Assembly: GCA_019448385.1 (NCBI GenBank)
Contig: JAGTXO010000036.1
Span: 248,001-312,000 of the forward strand
From: Diacronema lutheri
Lineage: Eukaryota > Haptophyta > Pavlovophyceae > Pavlovales > Pavlovaceae
Length of the DNA: 64,000 nucleotides
Direction of reading: 5' to 3'
Shown here: positions 46,474 through 56,260 of the stretch, piece by piece
Layout: each line of letters starts with the position of its first letter
How positions within the stretch are numbered: position 1 is the stretch's first letter
The notes under the pieces: generated by a model
What the model was told of the DNA's origin: nothing
The model's database searches: none
The model's input: only the letters and a program-made list of their open reading frames with translations
Position numbers and translations under genes: made by a program

Positions 46474-47007
46474 ATGATGCGCAGTTTGCTCGCGACGCTC
46501 CTCGTGGCGACGGGTGTAGAGGGCCTGCTGCAGTCGGCGATGCTGCACCAACACGCGCAGCGAACGCGCTCGAGCGTCGGCATGGCCTCAGTGGCCAAGT
46601 CCGGCCCCTTCGCCCCGCTCGTGCAGACGGCAAAGACGCTGCTCGGTGACGAGGAGCTCAACAGCCTGCGTGGAAAGGTCATCGGCGAGCACTCGAAGGT
46701 GATCAAAACCTTCGTGGACAGCGCCGAGACGGAATTCGGCAAGGCGGCCTTGCAAAAGCTGTTTGCCATCGCAGACGGCGACGGCAGCGGCGACCTCACG
46801 CTCGACGAGGTGACGGGGGCGCTCAAGGCGCTCGGGTTCAGCTACCTCACGGACGCTCAGATTGCTGCGATCTTTGAGCGCGCAGACGAGGACGGCTCCG
46901 GCACAGTCGACCTCGCCGAGTTCTGCAAGGAGGCGCCACGTACGCTTCGGACAAACCTGATCAAGCTCGCGAAGCTGAACGGCAACGAGCTCGGCTTCCT
47001 CGTCTAA
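46474..47007 (+). CDS. Secretory or plastid EF-hand calcium-binding protein
   Basis: Intronless, 177 residues from the ATG at 46474; an upstream in-frame ATG at 46420 gives an unlikely non-hydrophobic start. The N-terminus (MMRSLLATLLVATGVEGLLQ) is a signal peptide. Two well-formed EF hands follow: DGDGSGDLTLDE and DEDGSGTVDLAE, each with all calcium-binding positions. The segment between the signal and the first hand (TLLGDEELNSLRGKVIGEHS) is helical. Paired EF hands with a signal peptide are common in algae; its role could be luminal calcium buffering or sensing in the plastid or ER. Confidence 0.85.
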   Translation: MMRSLLATLLVATGVEGLLQSAMLHQHAQRTRSSVGMASVAKSGPFAPLVQTAKTLLGDEELNSLRGKVIGEHSKVIKTFVDSAETEFGKAALQKLFAIADGDGSGDLTLDEVTGALKALGFSYLTDAQIAAIFERADEDGSGTVDLAEFCKEAPRTLRTNLIKLAKLNGNELGFLV

Positions 47008-47282
47008 GCCGAGCGCCGTGTCAATGCAGCAGAGGCCGACGGGGTGGGAGTTGAGGCTTCCTCCCTTAATAAGTTATGTGTTGCCTTGCAGCAGGCTCGT
47101 CCAGCCTTGAAACTCCGACGCTGCCGCGACGGTCGTGGACGCTGTCTGAAAGGCTCTGGAAGGCTCGGAAAGGCCGATGGCTACGGCGGAAACCGGGCGC
47201 GCCCCGACGCACTCGCTGCGCGCGGCCAACCGCGCGCAACCATCTGCGCGCACCGCCGCGCGGGCAGCCTCGCCATCCGCGC

Positions 47283-48032
47283 TCATTCGCGCAGCGTGTC
47301 CGGCGCGACGGTGACCATCAGCCCGACCTCGTTGCGCCGCAGCAGGTTGGGCACGAGAAAAGGGTCGTGATAGCCGAGAACGAGCGTCTCCTTCCCGACG
47401 GGGCGGACGGCGCCGCCCGTGGCTTCGATCGCCTTGCGCACAACGGCCTCCTGCTTGGCCACGACGTCGTCGGTCGGAGGCGGCCCGCTGAACCGGACAA
47501 GCGCGGCGTAGTGGGCGGGCACCGTGCGGAGGTGCACCTTGGCGCTGCGAGGGACGGGTAGCGAACCGAGTGGGCGCTTGCGCGACATGACGAACGAAAC
47601 TTTCACCGTCCGCGCGCCGCGCGACGGCGCGAGCGCCTGCCGGACGGGCGCGGTCATGTCCATCGTCTCGCCCGGCACGTCCTCGGGCGGCGGCGGGCGC
47701 AGAAAGCCTGCGCGCTCGCGCGGAACATTCTTGCCAAAGAGGTAGCCGGCGCACAGACGGAATCCACCCGATGCGGCCTCCTTGAGCGACGCCTTCATCG
47801 TCGCCTCCGCCACGTTGTACGCCTCGTAGCGCCGCAGCTCGACGCCGTGCCCAAGCCGGCGCACGACGGTGTACGCAGGCTGCTCGAGGCGATTCTCCGT
47901 GACCCAGGCGTATAGGCCGCCCGTGTACCGGATGGCGAAGAAGGCGACGAGGAGCCAGCTTGCAGCCTTGGGCAGCAGCCCCCACCTCGACCCCGGCACC
48001 CGCATGGGCACCGACGAACCCGCGGCCACCAT
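47283..48032 (-). CDS. SOUL haem-binding family protein
   Basis: Intronless, 249 residues from the ATG at 48032. A hydrophobic N-terminal helix (AASWLLVAFFAIRYTGGLYA) anchors or targets it. The SOUL/HBP fold follows: LEQPAYTVVRRLGHGVELRR, YEAYNVAEATM, GFRLCAGYLFGKNVP, MDMTAPVRQAL, SFVMSRKRPLGSLPVP and LVLGYHDPFLVPNLLRRNEV. SOUL proteins bind haem or other tetrapyrroles; in algae they occur in plastids, the eyespot and the cytosol. The start is 33 bp from the divergent biotin gene. Confidence 0.87.
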   Translation of the reverse strand: MVAAGSSVPMRVPGSRWGLLPKAASWLLVAFFAIRYTGGLYAWVTENRLEQPAYTVVRRLGHGVELRRYEAYNVAEATMKASLKEAASGGFRLCAGYLFGKNVPRERAGFLRPPPPEDVPGETMDMTAPVRQALAPSRGARTVKVSFVMSRKRPLGSLPVPRSAKVHLRTVPAHYAALVRFSGPPPTDDVVAKQEAVVRKAIEATGGAVRPVGKETLVLGYHDPFLVPNLLRRNEVGLMVTVAPDTLRE

Positions 48033-48065
48033 CGTACTGAATGCGCTGAACGAGGAGCCGCGCCG

Positions 48066-50654
48066 ATGGTCCCCGTCGTCGCGGCCGGCGTGCCGACGCG
48101 GCTCGGCGCGTTCGCCGTGTGGGGCAGCGGCACGGGCGTGGGCAAGACGCTTGTGAGCGCGGGGCTCATCGCCGCCGCGCGCCGCCGCCAGCTGCCCGCG
48201 CTCTACCTCAAGCCCGTGCAAACGGGCTTCCCCGGCGATTCGGACGGCGCCCTCGTCGCGGCGCTCGCCGGAGACGTCGCGCACGCGCTCGGCGCGCACG
48301 CGGCGGCGGCGGCGGGGCGGCCGCTCGCGCCCGCCGATGCGGATGCGTGCGCGCCGTGCCGCACACTCTTTGCTTGGGCGCAGCCCGTCAGCCCGCACCT
48401 CGCCGTCGAGCGCGAGGGGCGCGGCGTCTTCGACGAGCGCGTGGTGCGCGAGACGCGAGACGCGCTGGTCGCGTTCGCGCGCGGCGCGGGAGCGTCGGCG
48501 TCGGCGCTCGCGCTGGTCGAGACAGCGGGCGGCCCCGCGAGCCCCGGCCCAAGCGGCACGCTGCAGGTCGACCTCCTCCGCCCGCTCCGCCTGCCGGGCG
48601 TGCTCGTAGGCGACGGCGCGCTCGGCGGGATCTCTTCGTCGCTCTGCGCGCACGACGCGCTCACGCTGCGCGGGTTGGACACGCCGGCGCTCGTGCTGCT
48701 CGATGGCGGGCTGGGCAACGAGGCGGCGATTGCGCGGCACACCGCGCGCGCCGGCACCGCGGTCTTCGCCCTCGCACCGCTGCGCAAGCCGGCGGGCGGC
48801 GGCGAGGCGTCGCGCGACGCGCTCGCGGCGTGGCTCGAGCGCAACGAGCGCGAGTTCGATGCGATCCTCGCCTCGCTCGTCGCGTGGCACGCGGCGCGTG
48901 TGCGCGCGCTCGCCGCCGCGCCCGCCGACGCTGAGCGCATGCTCTGGTGGCCGTTTACGCAGCACTCACTCGCTGCCCCGGCCACTGTGATCGACTCGCG
49001 CTGCGGAGACGACCTCACCATCCTCACGCGCGCGCCGCGCGCCGCCGAGCAGCGGGCGGACGGGCGCGTGCGCGCGGCCGATGCCGCGGCCGAGACGCGC
49101 GACGAGGTTGGGCGGGAAAAGGTGGCGGAGCAGGCGGGGTCCGAGCTCCTGCTCGCGCCCGCCTTTGACGCGTGTGCATCTTGGTGGACACAGGGCGTGG
49201 GCTCCGGCGCACAGCCGGAGATGACACGCGCGATCGCGTACGCCGCCGCGCGGTGGGGCCACGTCATGTTCCCGGAGCACGCGCACGAGGCCGCGCTCGC
49301 CCTCAGCCAGCGGCTGCTCGACGGATGCGGGCGCGGCTGGGCAAGTCGTGTCTTCTTTTCAGACGACGGCTCGACTGCCATGGAGATTGCGCTCAAGATG
49401 GCCTTTCGCGCCTACTACGTGTCGCGCGGCCTCGTCGTGCCCTCCGCCTCGCCGCCCGCCGGCCCGAGCGGCGCCACGCCCGAGCTGCCGCAGCTTCGCA
49501 TCGTCGCACTCACCAATGGGTACCACGGCGACACGCTCGGTGCCATGGACGCCCAGCCGCCATCCGTTTTTGCCGGCCCGCTGCAGAGCCCGTGGTACAC
49601 GCCGCGCGGTCTCTTCCTCGAACCGCCCTCCCTCGCGCTGCGCGACGGCGTCTGGACCGTTGAGCTGCCCGCTGAGCTGCGCGCGGCGGCGGCCGAGACG
49701 CGCGCAGCCGACGGCGCGCGCTGGCACTTTCGGCGCGACGCGCTCGACGTGGCCGCGCGCCTCGCCTCGCCGCTCGCCGCAGTGTACCGCTCGGCCGCCG
49801 CGGCCGCGCTCGACGACGCGCGCTCCGCCGACGCGCCGCCCGCCGCCCTTGTCCTCGAGCCCGTCCTGCAGGGCGCAGGCGGGATGGTCCTCGTTGATCC
49901 GCTCTTCCAGCGCGTGCTGTGCGAAGAGGCGCGCGCGCGCGCGCTCCCCGTCGTCTTCGACGAGGTCTTTGTCGGCATGTACCGCCTCGGCGTGCCCTCC
50001 ACATCCACGCTGCTCGGCATCCGACCCGACATCGCGTGCTACGCCAAATTGCTTACGGGTGGCACAGTACCACTCGCAGTCACCCTCGCGACCGACGCTG
50101 TCTTCGACGCGTTCCGCGGCGCGACCAAGCCCGAGGCGCTGCTGCACGGCCACTCGTACTCAGCCCACGCGATCGGCTGCTCCGCCGCGTGCGCCGCTCT
50201 CGATCTGTACGCCGACCCGGCGCGCAACCCGAACTGGGTGCCCGCGCGCGACGATGGCGGCGATGGCGGCGTCGATCTCGGCGCGCAGCCGCCGCGCGCC
50301 GGCGCGCTGCGCGAGCTGTGGGACGAGGAGGCGGTGCGCCAGATCTCGCGGATGCCGTCGGTCGAGCGCGCCATCGCCATAGGCACCGTCTTCGCCGCCG
50401 CCGTTCGCACCGCCTCGCGAGGGTACGCGTCAACGGCCACGCGCGAGCTCGTGCGCAGGCTGCAGGCGCATGGCATCCGCGCACGGCCGCTCGGCAACGT
50501 GGTCTATATGATGTGCTCGCCGACGACGGACCCGCTCGTATGCGCGCGGATGCTCGCTGCGCTCGCGCACGAGCTGGACGGCGGCGCGATGGAAGCGGAC
50601 GCTGCGCGCGGGCACGCCGCCGAGCGGCAGCACGGCGAGGACTCGATCCCGTGA
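48066..50654 (+). CDS. Bifunctional dethiobiotin synthetase / DAPA aminotransferase
   Basis: Intronless, 862 residues, ATG at 48066. Residues about 1-290 are dethiobiotin synthetase: WGSGTGVGKTLVSAGL (P-loop), YLKPVQTGFPGDSDG, WAQPVSPHLAVE and LVETAGGPASPGPSGT. Residues about 300-862 are the PLP-dependent 7,8-diaminopelargonate aminotransferase: MLWWPFTQH, VFFSDDGSTAMEIALKMAF, LTNGYHGDTLGAMD, VVFDEVFVGMYRLG and CYAKLLTGG with the PLP-binding Lys. The same BioD-BioA order occurs in plant and fungal BIO3-BIO1 fusions. It carries out two steps in a row of biotin synthesis, in plants in mitochondria; no clear targeting sequence is seen here. An Ala-rich insertion lies after LTILTRAPR. Confidence 0.93.
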   Translation: MVPVVAAGVPTRLGAFAVWGSGTGVGKTLVSAGLIAAARRRQLPALYLKPVQTGFPGDSDGALVAALAGDVAHALGAHAAAAAGRPLAPADADACAPCRTLFAWAQPVSPHLAVEREGRGVFDERVVRETRDALVAFARGAGASASALALVETAGGPASPGPSGTLQVDLLRPLRLPGVLVGDGALGGISSSLCAHDALTLRGLDTPALVLLDGGLGNEAAIARHTARAGTAVFALAPLRKPAGGGEASRDALAAWLERNEREFDAILASLVAWHAARVRALAAAPADAERMLWWPFTQHSLAAPATVIDSRCGDDLTILTRAPRAAEQRADGRVRAADAAAETRDEVGREKVAEQAGSELLLAPAFDACASWWTQGVGSGAQPEMTRAIAYAAARWGHVMFPEHAHEAALALSQRLLDGCGRGWASRVFFSDDGSTAMEIALKMAFRAYYVSRGLVVPSASPPAGPSGATPELPQLRIVALTNGYHGDTLGAMDAQPPSVFAGPLQSPWYTPRGLFLEPPSLALRDGVWTVELPAELRAAAAETRAADGARWHFRRDALDVAARLASPLAAVYRSAAAAALDDARSADAPPAALVLEPVLQGAGGMVLVDPLFQRVLCEEARARALPVVFDEVFVGMYRLGVPSTSTLLGIRPDIACYAKLLTGGTVPLAVTLATDAVFDAFRGATKPEALLHGHSYSAHAIGCSAACAALDLYADPARNPNWVPARDDGGDGGVDLGAQPPRAGALRELWDEEAVRQISRMPSVERAIAIGTVFAAAVRTASRGYASTATRELVRRLQAHGIRARPLGNVVYMMCSPTTDPLVCARMLAALAHELDGGAMEADAARGHAAERQHGEDSIP

Positions 50655-51009
50655 AATCGTTTTCTACTGCGACTTCAGGGCCTGGGCTCTGACTCGATTG
50701 CAAAGAGTGACGGGTCCGAGAGGGGCCGCTGCACGCAACGCGTGATGATCGCACGGCGACGAGCCGTGTGTCACCCGTCACGCATGGAGGATGTGCCTCG
50801 ACGCGCTCGAGCCGTGTGTCACCCGTCACGCATGGAGGATGTGCCTCGACGCGCTCGAGCCGTGTGTCACCCGTCACGCATGGAGGATGTGCCTCGACGC
50901 GCTCGAGCCGTGTGTCACCCGTCACGCATGGAGGATGTGCCTCGACGCGCTCGAGCCGCTCGACGGCGTGGCCGTGTGCCTTGGACGGCGGCGGCGTGCG
51001 CTGCCTGCG
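50655..51009. other. Intergenic space with a 48-bp tandem repeat
   Basis: This 355-bp region lies between the biotin gene stop and the stop of the minus-strand gene at 51010. Apart from the tandem repeat at 50761-50952 it holds only GC-rich sequence, presumably the two 3' untranslated regions. Confidence 0.5.
50761..50952. repeat. Four 48-bp tandem repeats
   Basis: Four identical units, each starting GAGCCGTGTGTCACCCGTCA and ending GTGCCTCGACGCGCTC, then a partial fifth (GAGCCG). No base differs among the four copies, so expansion was recent. The unit length is a multiple of three. Confidence 0.95.
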
Positions 51010-52359
51010 TCAGCCGACCGCGAGCGCGGGCGCACGCGCAGGGGCGAGCACGTGCCCGTGCGCAGATGGCTTTGCGCCGTGCGCACGTGCCGTCAGCTTG
51101 TCGCCCGACGCGCTGCGAGCCGCCGGACGCGCCACCGATGGCGCGCACGCCCAGTGGGGCGGGGGCGCGCCGCTCACGCGCCCGGACTGCGCGTGCGCGT
51201 GCGCGGTGGGCTCTGCCGCGAGCTGGTGAGTCATCCATGCGACCAACGCCTCGAGAGACGCGCGCCAGTCGGGAGGGCCGTGCGCGGCGTCAGTGCGCGT
51301 CGCGTTGCCCACGCCCGCGGGCACGGCGTACAGCCCGAGCTCGTTCGCGCGCGCCTCGCTGTCGTCGCGCGATGGGCCGCGCGACGCCGCGCGAATCGGG
51401 TCGTCCGCGCGCGCGACGCCGCGCGTCGGCGCGTCGGCTGAGGGCGCGTCGGCTGGGGGCGCGTCGGCTGAGGGCGCGTCGGCTGAGGGCGCGTCGGCAC
51501 GCATGGCGGTGGTGGCGGGCGAGGCATGGACATCGCCGCGCGCCAAGCCCTCAGCGCTGGGCGTATTCTCGGCGCCAGGCGCGGCCTGGGCGCCACCCGC
51601 ACGCGGCGCCTCGTGCGGGCGGGCGCTGGCCGGCTGGCGTGCCGCGCCGGCCGCGTCGTGCGCGTATGCGAGTTGCGCGCGGAGCTGGCGGCATTCGCCG
51701 CGCGAGAGGCGCAGCTCGTCCGCGAGCGTCGAAGCCTCGCGCGCGCCGCGCACCGCCGCGCCGCTCGCGACGGCGACCGCAAGGCCCGCGCAGAGAAGCA
51801 AGGCAGACTGCTGCCGGTTTGCGGGCGCGGTCCTGCAGCACGCCGCTGCCAACTCGTCCGAGGAGGCGGCGGCGGCGGCGAAGGGCGCGGCGCTCGTAAC
51901 GTGGGCGGACGGGCCGGCCAAGTGTCCGCCGCCGCCCGCCGCGTCGAGCAGCCATTCGGCCGTCACGCGCTCCTCGCGCAGCTCGCTCATGTCGCGCGTC
52001 ACGTCCTCGACCAGCTGTGGGATGCGCGTCGCGGCGGTTCCTCGCACCTCGTCCGAGGCGGCGAGCGCGAGGATCTCCTCGAGGCAGCAGTGCAGATCGC
52101 CTTCGGCCACATTCTCCGTGCCCGCCGTCGACGAGGCGCGCCCGGACGACGACGACGACGTGGATGACGGCTGCACGCGCGTCGACGGCGAGCCACACGC
52201 GGTGCCCTCCGGGCTCGCGCGGCTGGCGAGCGCCCGCTGCTCGCGCGCGGCAGTCGAGGCGAGCGGGATGATCAGCATGACGTCCGACTTTGGCGGGATG
52301 GAGATCACACGGTGGAAGCGACGCGCCGCGCGCTCGCGGAACCGGGGCGAGCTGCCCAT
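51010..52359 (-). CDS. Low-complexity protein with one membrane helix, not recognised
   Basis: Intronless, 449 residues from the ATG at 52359 (MGSSPRFRERAARRFHRVIS). The first 200 residues are a globular-looking part (DLHCCLEEILALAASDEVRG, RIPQLVEDVTRDMSELREER) that may be a coiled helix bundle. A likely membrane helix (SALLLCAGLAVAVASGAAV) follows, then a short coiled coil (LADELRLSRGECRQLRAQLA) and an Ala/Pro/Asp-rich tail with five 15-bp repeats encoding SADAP units (51428-51500). The last 100 residues are weak in sequence character, so the end of the gene may lie earlier. No family is recognised. Confidence 0.5.
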   Translation of the reverse strand: MGSSPRFRERAARRFHRVISIPPKSDVMLIIPLASTAAREQRALASRASPEGTACGSPSTRVQPSSTSSSSSGRASSTAGTENVAEGDLHCCLEEILALAASDEVRGTAATRIPQLVEDVTRDMSELREERVTAEWLLDAAGGGGHLAGPSAHVTSAAPFAAAAASSDELAAACCRTAPANRQQSALLLCAGLAVAVASGAAVRGAREASTLADELRLSRGECRQLRAQLAYAHDAAGAARQPASARPHEAPRAGGAQAAPGAENTPSAEGLARGDVHASPATTAMRADAPSADAPSADAPPADAPSADAPTRGVARADDPIRAASRGPSRDDSEARANELGLYAVPAGVGNATRTDAAHGPPDWRASLEALVAWMTHQLAAEPTAHAHAQSGRVSGAPPPHWACAPSVARPAARSASGDKLTARAHGAKPSAHGHVLAPARAPALAVG

Positions 52360-52447
52360 CTCGAAGAGGGCGCCGAGCGGAGGGAGGGACGATGTGCTGC
52401 GGAGCAAAAGGCTGAGTCCGAGTCCCCAACGTCAGGCCGTAAGGAAT

Positions 52448-52582
52448 TACTAACGACGCTTACAGGCGGGTCAGCAGGAGGGGCGCGCACGGGGCCGAGG
52501 CTGGACAAACGGAGCGAGCGAAAGGGCGCACGCAACATCAGGCCGAAATCAAAGCGTCGACCCTGTGCACGCCGGCAGCGGG
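52448..52582 (+). repeat. Dispersed repeat, copy 4
   Basis: TACTAACGACGCTTACAGGC, GGGTCAGCAGGAGGGGCGCG, CACGGGGCCGAGGCTGGACA, AACGGAGCGAGCGAAAGGGC, GCACGCAACATCAGGCC, ending CGCCGGCAGCGGG. It lies about 90 bp upstream of the start of the minus-strand gene at 52359, the same position that copy 1 has relative to RMD1. Confidence 0.85.
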
Positions 52583-52596
52583 ACTAAGGAATTGAG

Positions 52597-54693
52597 TCAA
52601 AAGTCAGCGGTGTAGAGGTAGCGCAGCACCCACGGCATCGAGACCTGCGTCATGAGCAGGAAGAAGGGGCCAATGATCGGGATGTTCATCATCTTGTCAA
52701 AGTCGATGAGCAGGTCTGAGCCGAGCTGCGCGAGGCCCTGGATGATGGACGTGCGCACGACGCGCACGCGCGAGTAGCGCGAGAGTGCGCGCGGCACGTC
52801 CGCCGTGTGGCGCACGCCGCCGAGCTCCTCGACGAGCCGGAAGCCGTCCTCGCACGACTGGCATCCGCCCTGGCCGAGGTTTGGCATCATCGGGTGCGCC
52901 GCGTCGCCCGCGATCGCCACCGGGCCGTCCGCCCACGGCGCGAGCCAGCGAGACGGATCGCGCAGCAGCGGGGGGCCGTCGTAAAGGTCGCGCCGCTTCA
53001 CGTCGGCCTCGTCCGTCGCCTCGAGCAGCTCGAGCGCAAAGCCGTCCCACATGTCGCCGTTCGAGTCGCCGCCCGGCTGGTCGGTGAACTCGGCGCGCAA
53101 CCGGTCAAGCTTTGGCGTCGGCACCGCGTCTGTCGGGTCCGGGTCCTGCCCGCCCGCAGGCGTGCGGATGAGCGCAAACCACTGCTGCCGCTCGCCGCCC
53201 GCGTCCGTCGAGACGAAGTACTTGTCCTTGCCGAGCAAGATCTGGTACGAGACATCCTCGATGTTGGACGCGCGGTGGTTTGCGAGCGCCGCGTAGCACG
53301 TGAAGCCCGAGTAACGTCGGCGCGCCTGCCGCGCGATCGAGATGGTGTCTCGCGCGACCTGCCGCTCCTCGCGGTTGTTGATCGCACCGCCCGCCGCGCC
53401 CGATGCTGCGAACCCGCCTGCGCCCTGGGGGGGGGGGGGGGGGGGGGGGGGTGGGGGCGAAGGGGAGGGGAGGGGGGCGGAGGAAGGGGGATTTAAAAAC
53501 GGCGAGCGCGCGATGCTGAGCCGCGCGGTGCACCGCGACCATGCCCGGTGAGCACAGTACACGAGCGCACGCGCCGGGTTGTCATCCTTGCTACGGCCGC
53601 ACGTGGCCGCGCGCACCTCCTCGAGCCCGAAGAGCTGCTTGCGCACGCTCGACCAGATGCCGTCCGCACCGACGAGCACGTCGCCGTATGCCTGCGTGCC
53701 GTCCTCCAGCGTCGCGCGCACGCCCTGGCCCTACAGGCGATCGCGGCGGAGGCGGCGCGGCGAGAGGCGCCGGCCACGCGCCGCACGCGGACGCGAGCAG
53801 AGCGCGGCGATGAGCGCGGCCGTGCGCGAGCCTGGGCGGCCATCGCGCGCGCGCATGCACATCCGGCCCGCGCGCACCTCGCCCAGCTTGTCGTACGAGG
53901 CGACTCGGCTGCGAATGCGGACTGTACCGGCGGGGAAGCCATGCTTGACGAAGATCTGCTGAATGACGGGACGGTCGACGACAACGGTGGGCGGCAGGCC
54001 GGCCTCGAGCGCGGGGCCGACGGTGTCGAAACGGACGAGCCAATCGCCCTTCTGGTACCGCCCCGCGAGCGCGTTGCCCGCGTCGTAGCCGATCTTGAGC
54101 CCCGAGACGCGGTCGGCGGTGACCGTGCCGGCTTTGACGATCTCGTCAAACAGCCGTCGGTTGATTTGCGAGAGGGCGCGCAGCGCGTTGGATTGGATCT
54201 GGATGGGCCCGCCGTAAGGTGCGTACGAACCCGCCTGCTCAAAAAGCACCACCCTCATCCCCTTGGCGTGGCACGCCGCCGCGACGATCAGGCCCGCGAG
54301 CCCGCCACCCGCGACGAGCACGCGCAACGGCTCCTCTGCGGTCACCGCGCGCCCGCCCGGCGGCGTGATGAGCGGCGAGCGCCACCACGCGTCGGCGTCG
54401 CCGCCACCACCCGGCGCGACAATGTTGCGCGCGTCGATCATCGCCTCCCGCGCTCGGCTGCGCACGCGCTCGACGCGCTCGCGCGACTCGGCGACGCGCT
54501 TGGGCGCGCGCGGGTCGTCGAGCACCTTTCGCACATAGTCGGGGATGTTAACCTGCTTTTCGGATGGCGCAGTCTTTGTAGCTGTTTGCATCATCCGCGG
54601 CGATGCGCCGCGCGCCGCGCCACGGCCCAGCCGCGCCGGCGCGCGCGATGCCACCACGCAACCAACGAGCGCGAGCAAAGCCGCCGCCCGCAT
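52597..54693 (-). CDS. Zeaxanthin epoxidase-type FAD monooxygenase
   Basis: Three exons, 53878..54693, 53617..53730 and 52597..53424, 585 residues, all in phase 0; intron 2 (53425..53616) ends in a long sense-strand poly-C run. A signal/transit sequence ([20 protein letters not shown]) starts the protein. The FAD domain has [60 protein letters not shown] and [20 protein letters not shown], the markers of zeaxanthin epoxidase. The C-terminal FHA domain of plant ZEP is absent. In the plastid this enzyme turns zeaxanthin into violaxanthin (or diatoxanthin into diadinoxanthin), reversing photoprotection. Confidence 0.9.
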
Positions 54694-54928
54694 CGTGAAA
54701 ATGAAAACTGGAAAATTAAAATCTTGCGTCACTGAAGCTCATCAACCTTGATCATGATGAGTGAGTGACGCGTTCATCCAGCGCGAGGCGGTGCAAACCT
54801 CCCGTGCGCCGGGTCGCACCGCGTCGCCGCGTCGCCGGGGATCCCAAGCGCCAAGAGCGCCGATCCGTCGCAGAGCTCGCGCGGCTAGACCACGTGCGCC
54901 CTTCCCCGTTGCGCGAATGCGCGCGCCC

Positions 54929-55882
54929 TCACTCCGTGGGCGCACGCGCCTCCTCGTGCTCGGCCCCGTCGTGCATTTCAGGCCCGGGCGCGCCCGCGCC
55001 GGGGGTGGGCGCCGAGCCGTCGTCCGCGCGCACAAAGCACCAGTGGTTCTCGCGGTACTCAGGCTTGACGCCGTAGCCCGTGAGCAACCGCTTGCCAGCC
55101 TGCTCGCCCATCAGCTGATGCACGGCACCCTTGGTCAGGATCGTCTGTGCGGCGACGACGAACTCAACGCCAAAGTCGGTGCGCGCCTGCGTGCGCAGGC
55201 CAGCGAGGCGCTTGCCTGACTGCGCGTGCACGAAGGAAAACACGTCGGTTGGGCCGACAGGCTGGCCCCGCGCGCCGAGCCGCGCCTCGAGATCGGCCGG
55301 CAGGATCGTGAACGCGGCCGAGTAGGGCATCGAGCGAGTGACGCGCAACGAGACGCGCTGGTCAGACGCCTGCGAGCCGACGGCGGGCACCTCCGAATGG
55401 ACAACGCCGACGGCCTCGTCGCCAAAGAAGTCACCCGCACTCACGAACACCACCTTGTCGTCGTAGCACACCGGGCCGCTCTTGCCCTCGTAGGAGAGGA
55501 GCATGAAAGCGGCGCGCGCGCTCTCGCCCGCGAGCGCGGGCGGCGCGCAGTGCAGCTTGCGATGGTCGCCGTCGAGCGCGGCGGGCATCTCGGCGAGCGA
55601 GAGCGCAAGGACGCCACCGTTGCACAGCGAGCGCACGAGCAGCACGTCACCGTAGCACGGGCCGCCCGCCGGGTCGGCCGAGCGGAGCCGCGCCGGCGCC
55701 GACTGCGCGCCCCGGCGCGCGGCCGTCGCGGTGAGCGAGAGCGCGCCCGCCTCCTTCTTGGCCACGAAGTCTTTGAGCCGGTGCTCGAGCACCGAACGGT
55801 CCTCCTGCCAGTTGCCTATCAGGCACGTCGGCATGAAGGCCGAGACGGCGCTCCCGTTGCTCGCGCTCTGCTCGCCCAACAT
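54929..55882 (-). CDS. CFAP161: Cilia- and flagella-associated protein 161
   Basis: Intronless, 317 residues from the ATG at 55882. Matches to the CFAP161 family: TCLIGNWQEDRSVLEHRLKD, FVAKKEAGALSLTATAARR, CYGDVLLVRSLCNGGVLALS, PVGPTDVFSFVHAQSGKRLA, FGVEFVVAAQTILTKGAVHQ and ENHWCFVRADDG. CFAP161 is a microtubule inner protein that sits inside axonemal doublets. The acidic C-terminus (PEMHDGAEHEEARAPTE) is extra. Its presence shows the organism builds motile flagella. Start is 94 bp from the divergent CTL gene. Confidence 0.88.
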   Translation of the reverse strand: MLGEQSASNGSAVSAFMPTCLIGNWQEDRSVLEHRLKDFVAKKEAGALSLTATAARRGAQSAPARLRSADPAGGPCYGDVLLVRSLCNGGVLALSLAEMPAALDGDHRKLHCAPPALAGESARAAFMLLSYEGKSGPVCYDDKVVFVSAGDFFGDEAVGVVHSEVPAVGSQASDQRVSLRVTRSMPYSAAFTILPADLEARLGARGQPVGPTDVFSFVHAQSGKRLAGLRTQARTDFGVEFVVAAQTILTKGAVHQLMGEQAGKRLLTGYGVKPEYRENHWCFVRADDGSAPTPGAGAPGPEMHDGAEHEEARAPTE

Positions 55883-55975
55883 GGCGCGCGTAACGGCGGG
55901 TGCAGCTGTGCCTCGACTTTTTGTTGGGCGGACGGGGCCTTGCCTGTTCAGCGCCCGGAGCGGAGGGGGGTGGCG

Positions 55976-56229
55976 ATGGCGTCGCCGTACGAGTCGTACC
56001 GGCCGGAGGAGGCGGCGGTGCCGCAGTACGAGGCATACGGCATCAGCCCCGCGCCCCGCGACCCGCCTTCGCAGCAGCACGACCTCGAGCGCCCGATGGT
56101 GGAGAAGGGGTCCGAGGCTGAGTGCGCGCGCGCCGCGCGCCGCGCGCGTTGCGTGCCGCGCACTCTTGCCGTGCGCATCCCCTGGGTCATGCGCCGCGCC
56201 TTTGCATCCCGCTGACGCCACGCGCGCGC

Positions 56230-56260
<31 letters not shown>

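Noticed and set aside
48066-50654. Bacterial biotin operon or contamination
   Set aside because: Fused BioD-BioA is the eukaryotic arrangement, base composition matches the neighbours, and adjacent genes have spliceosomal introns.
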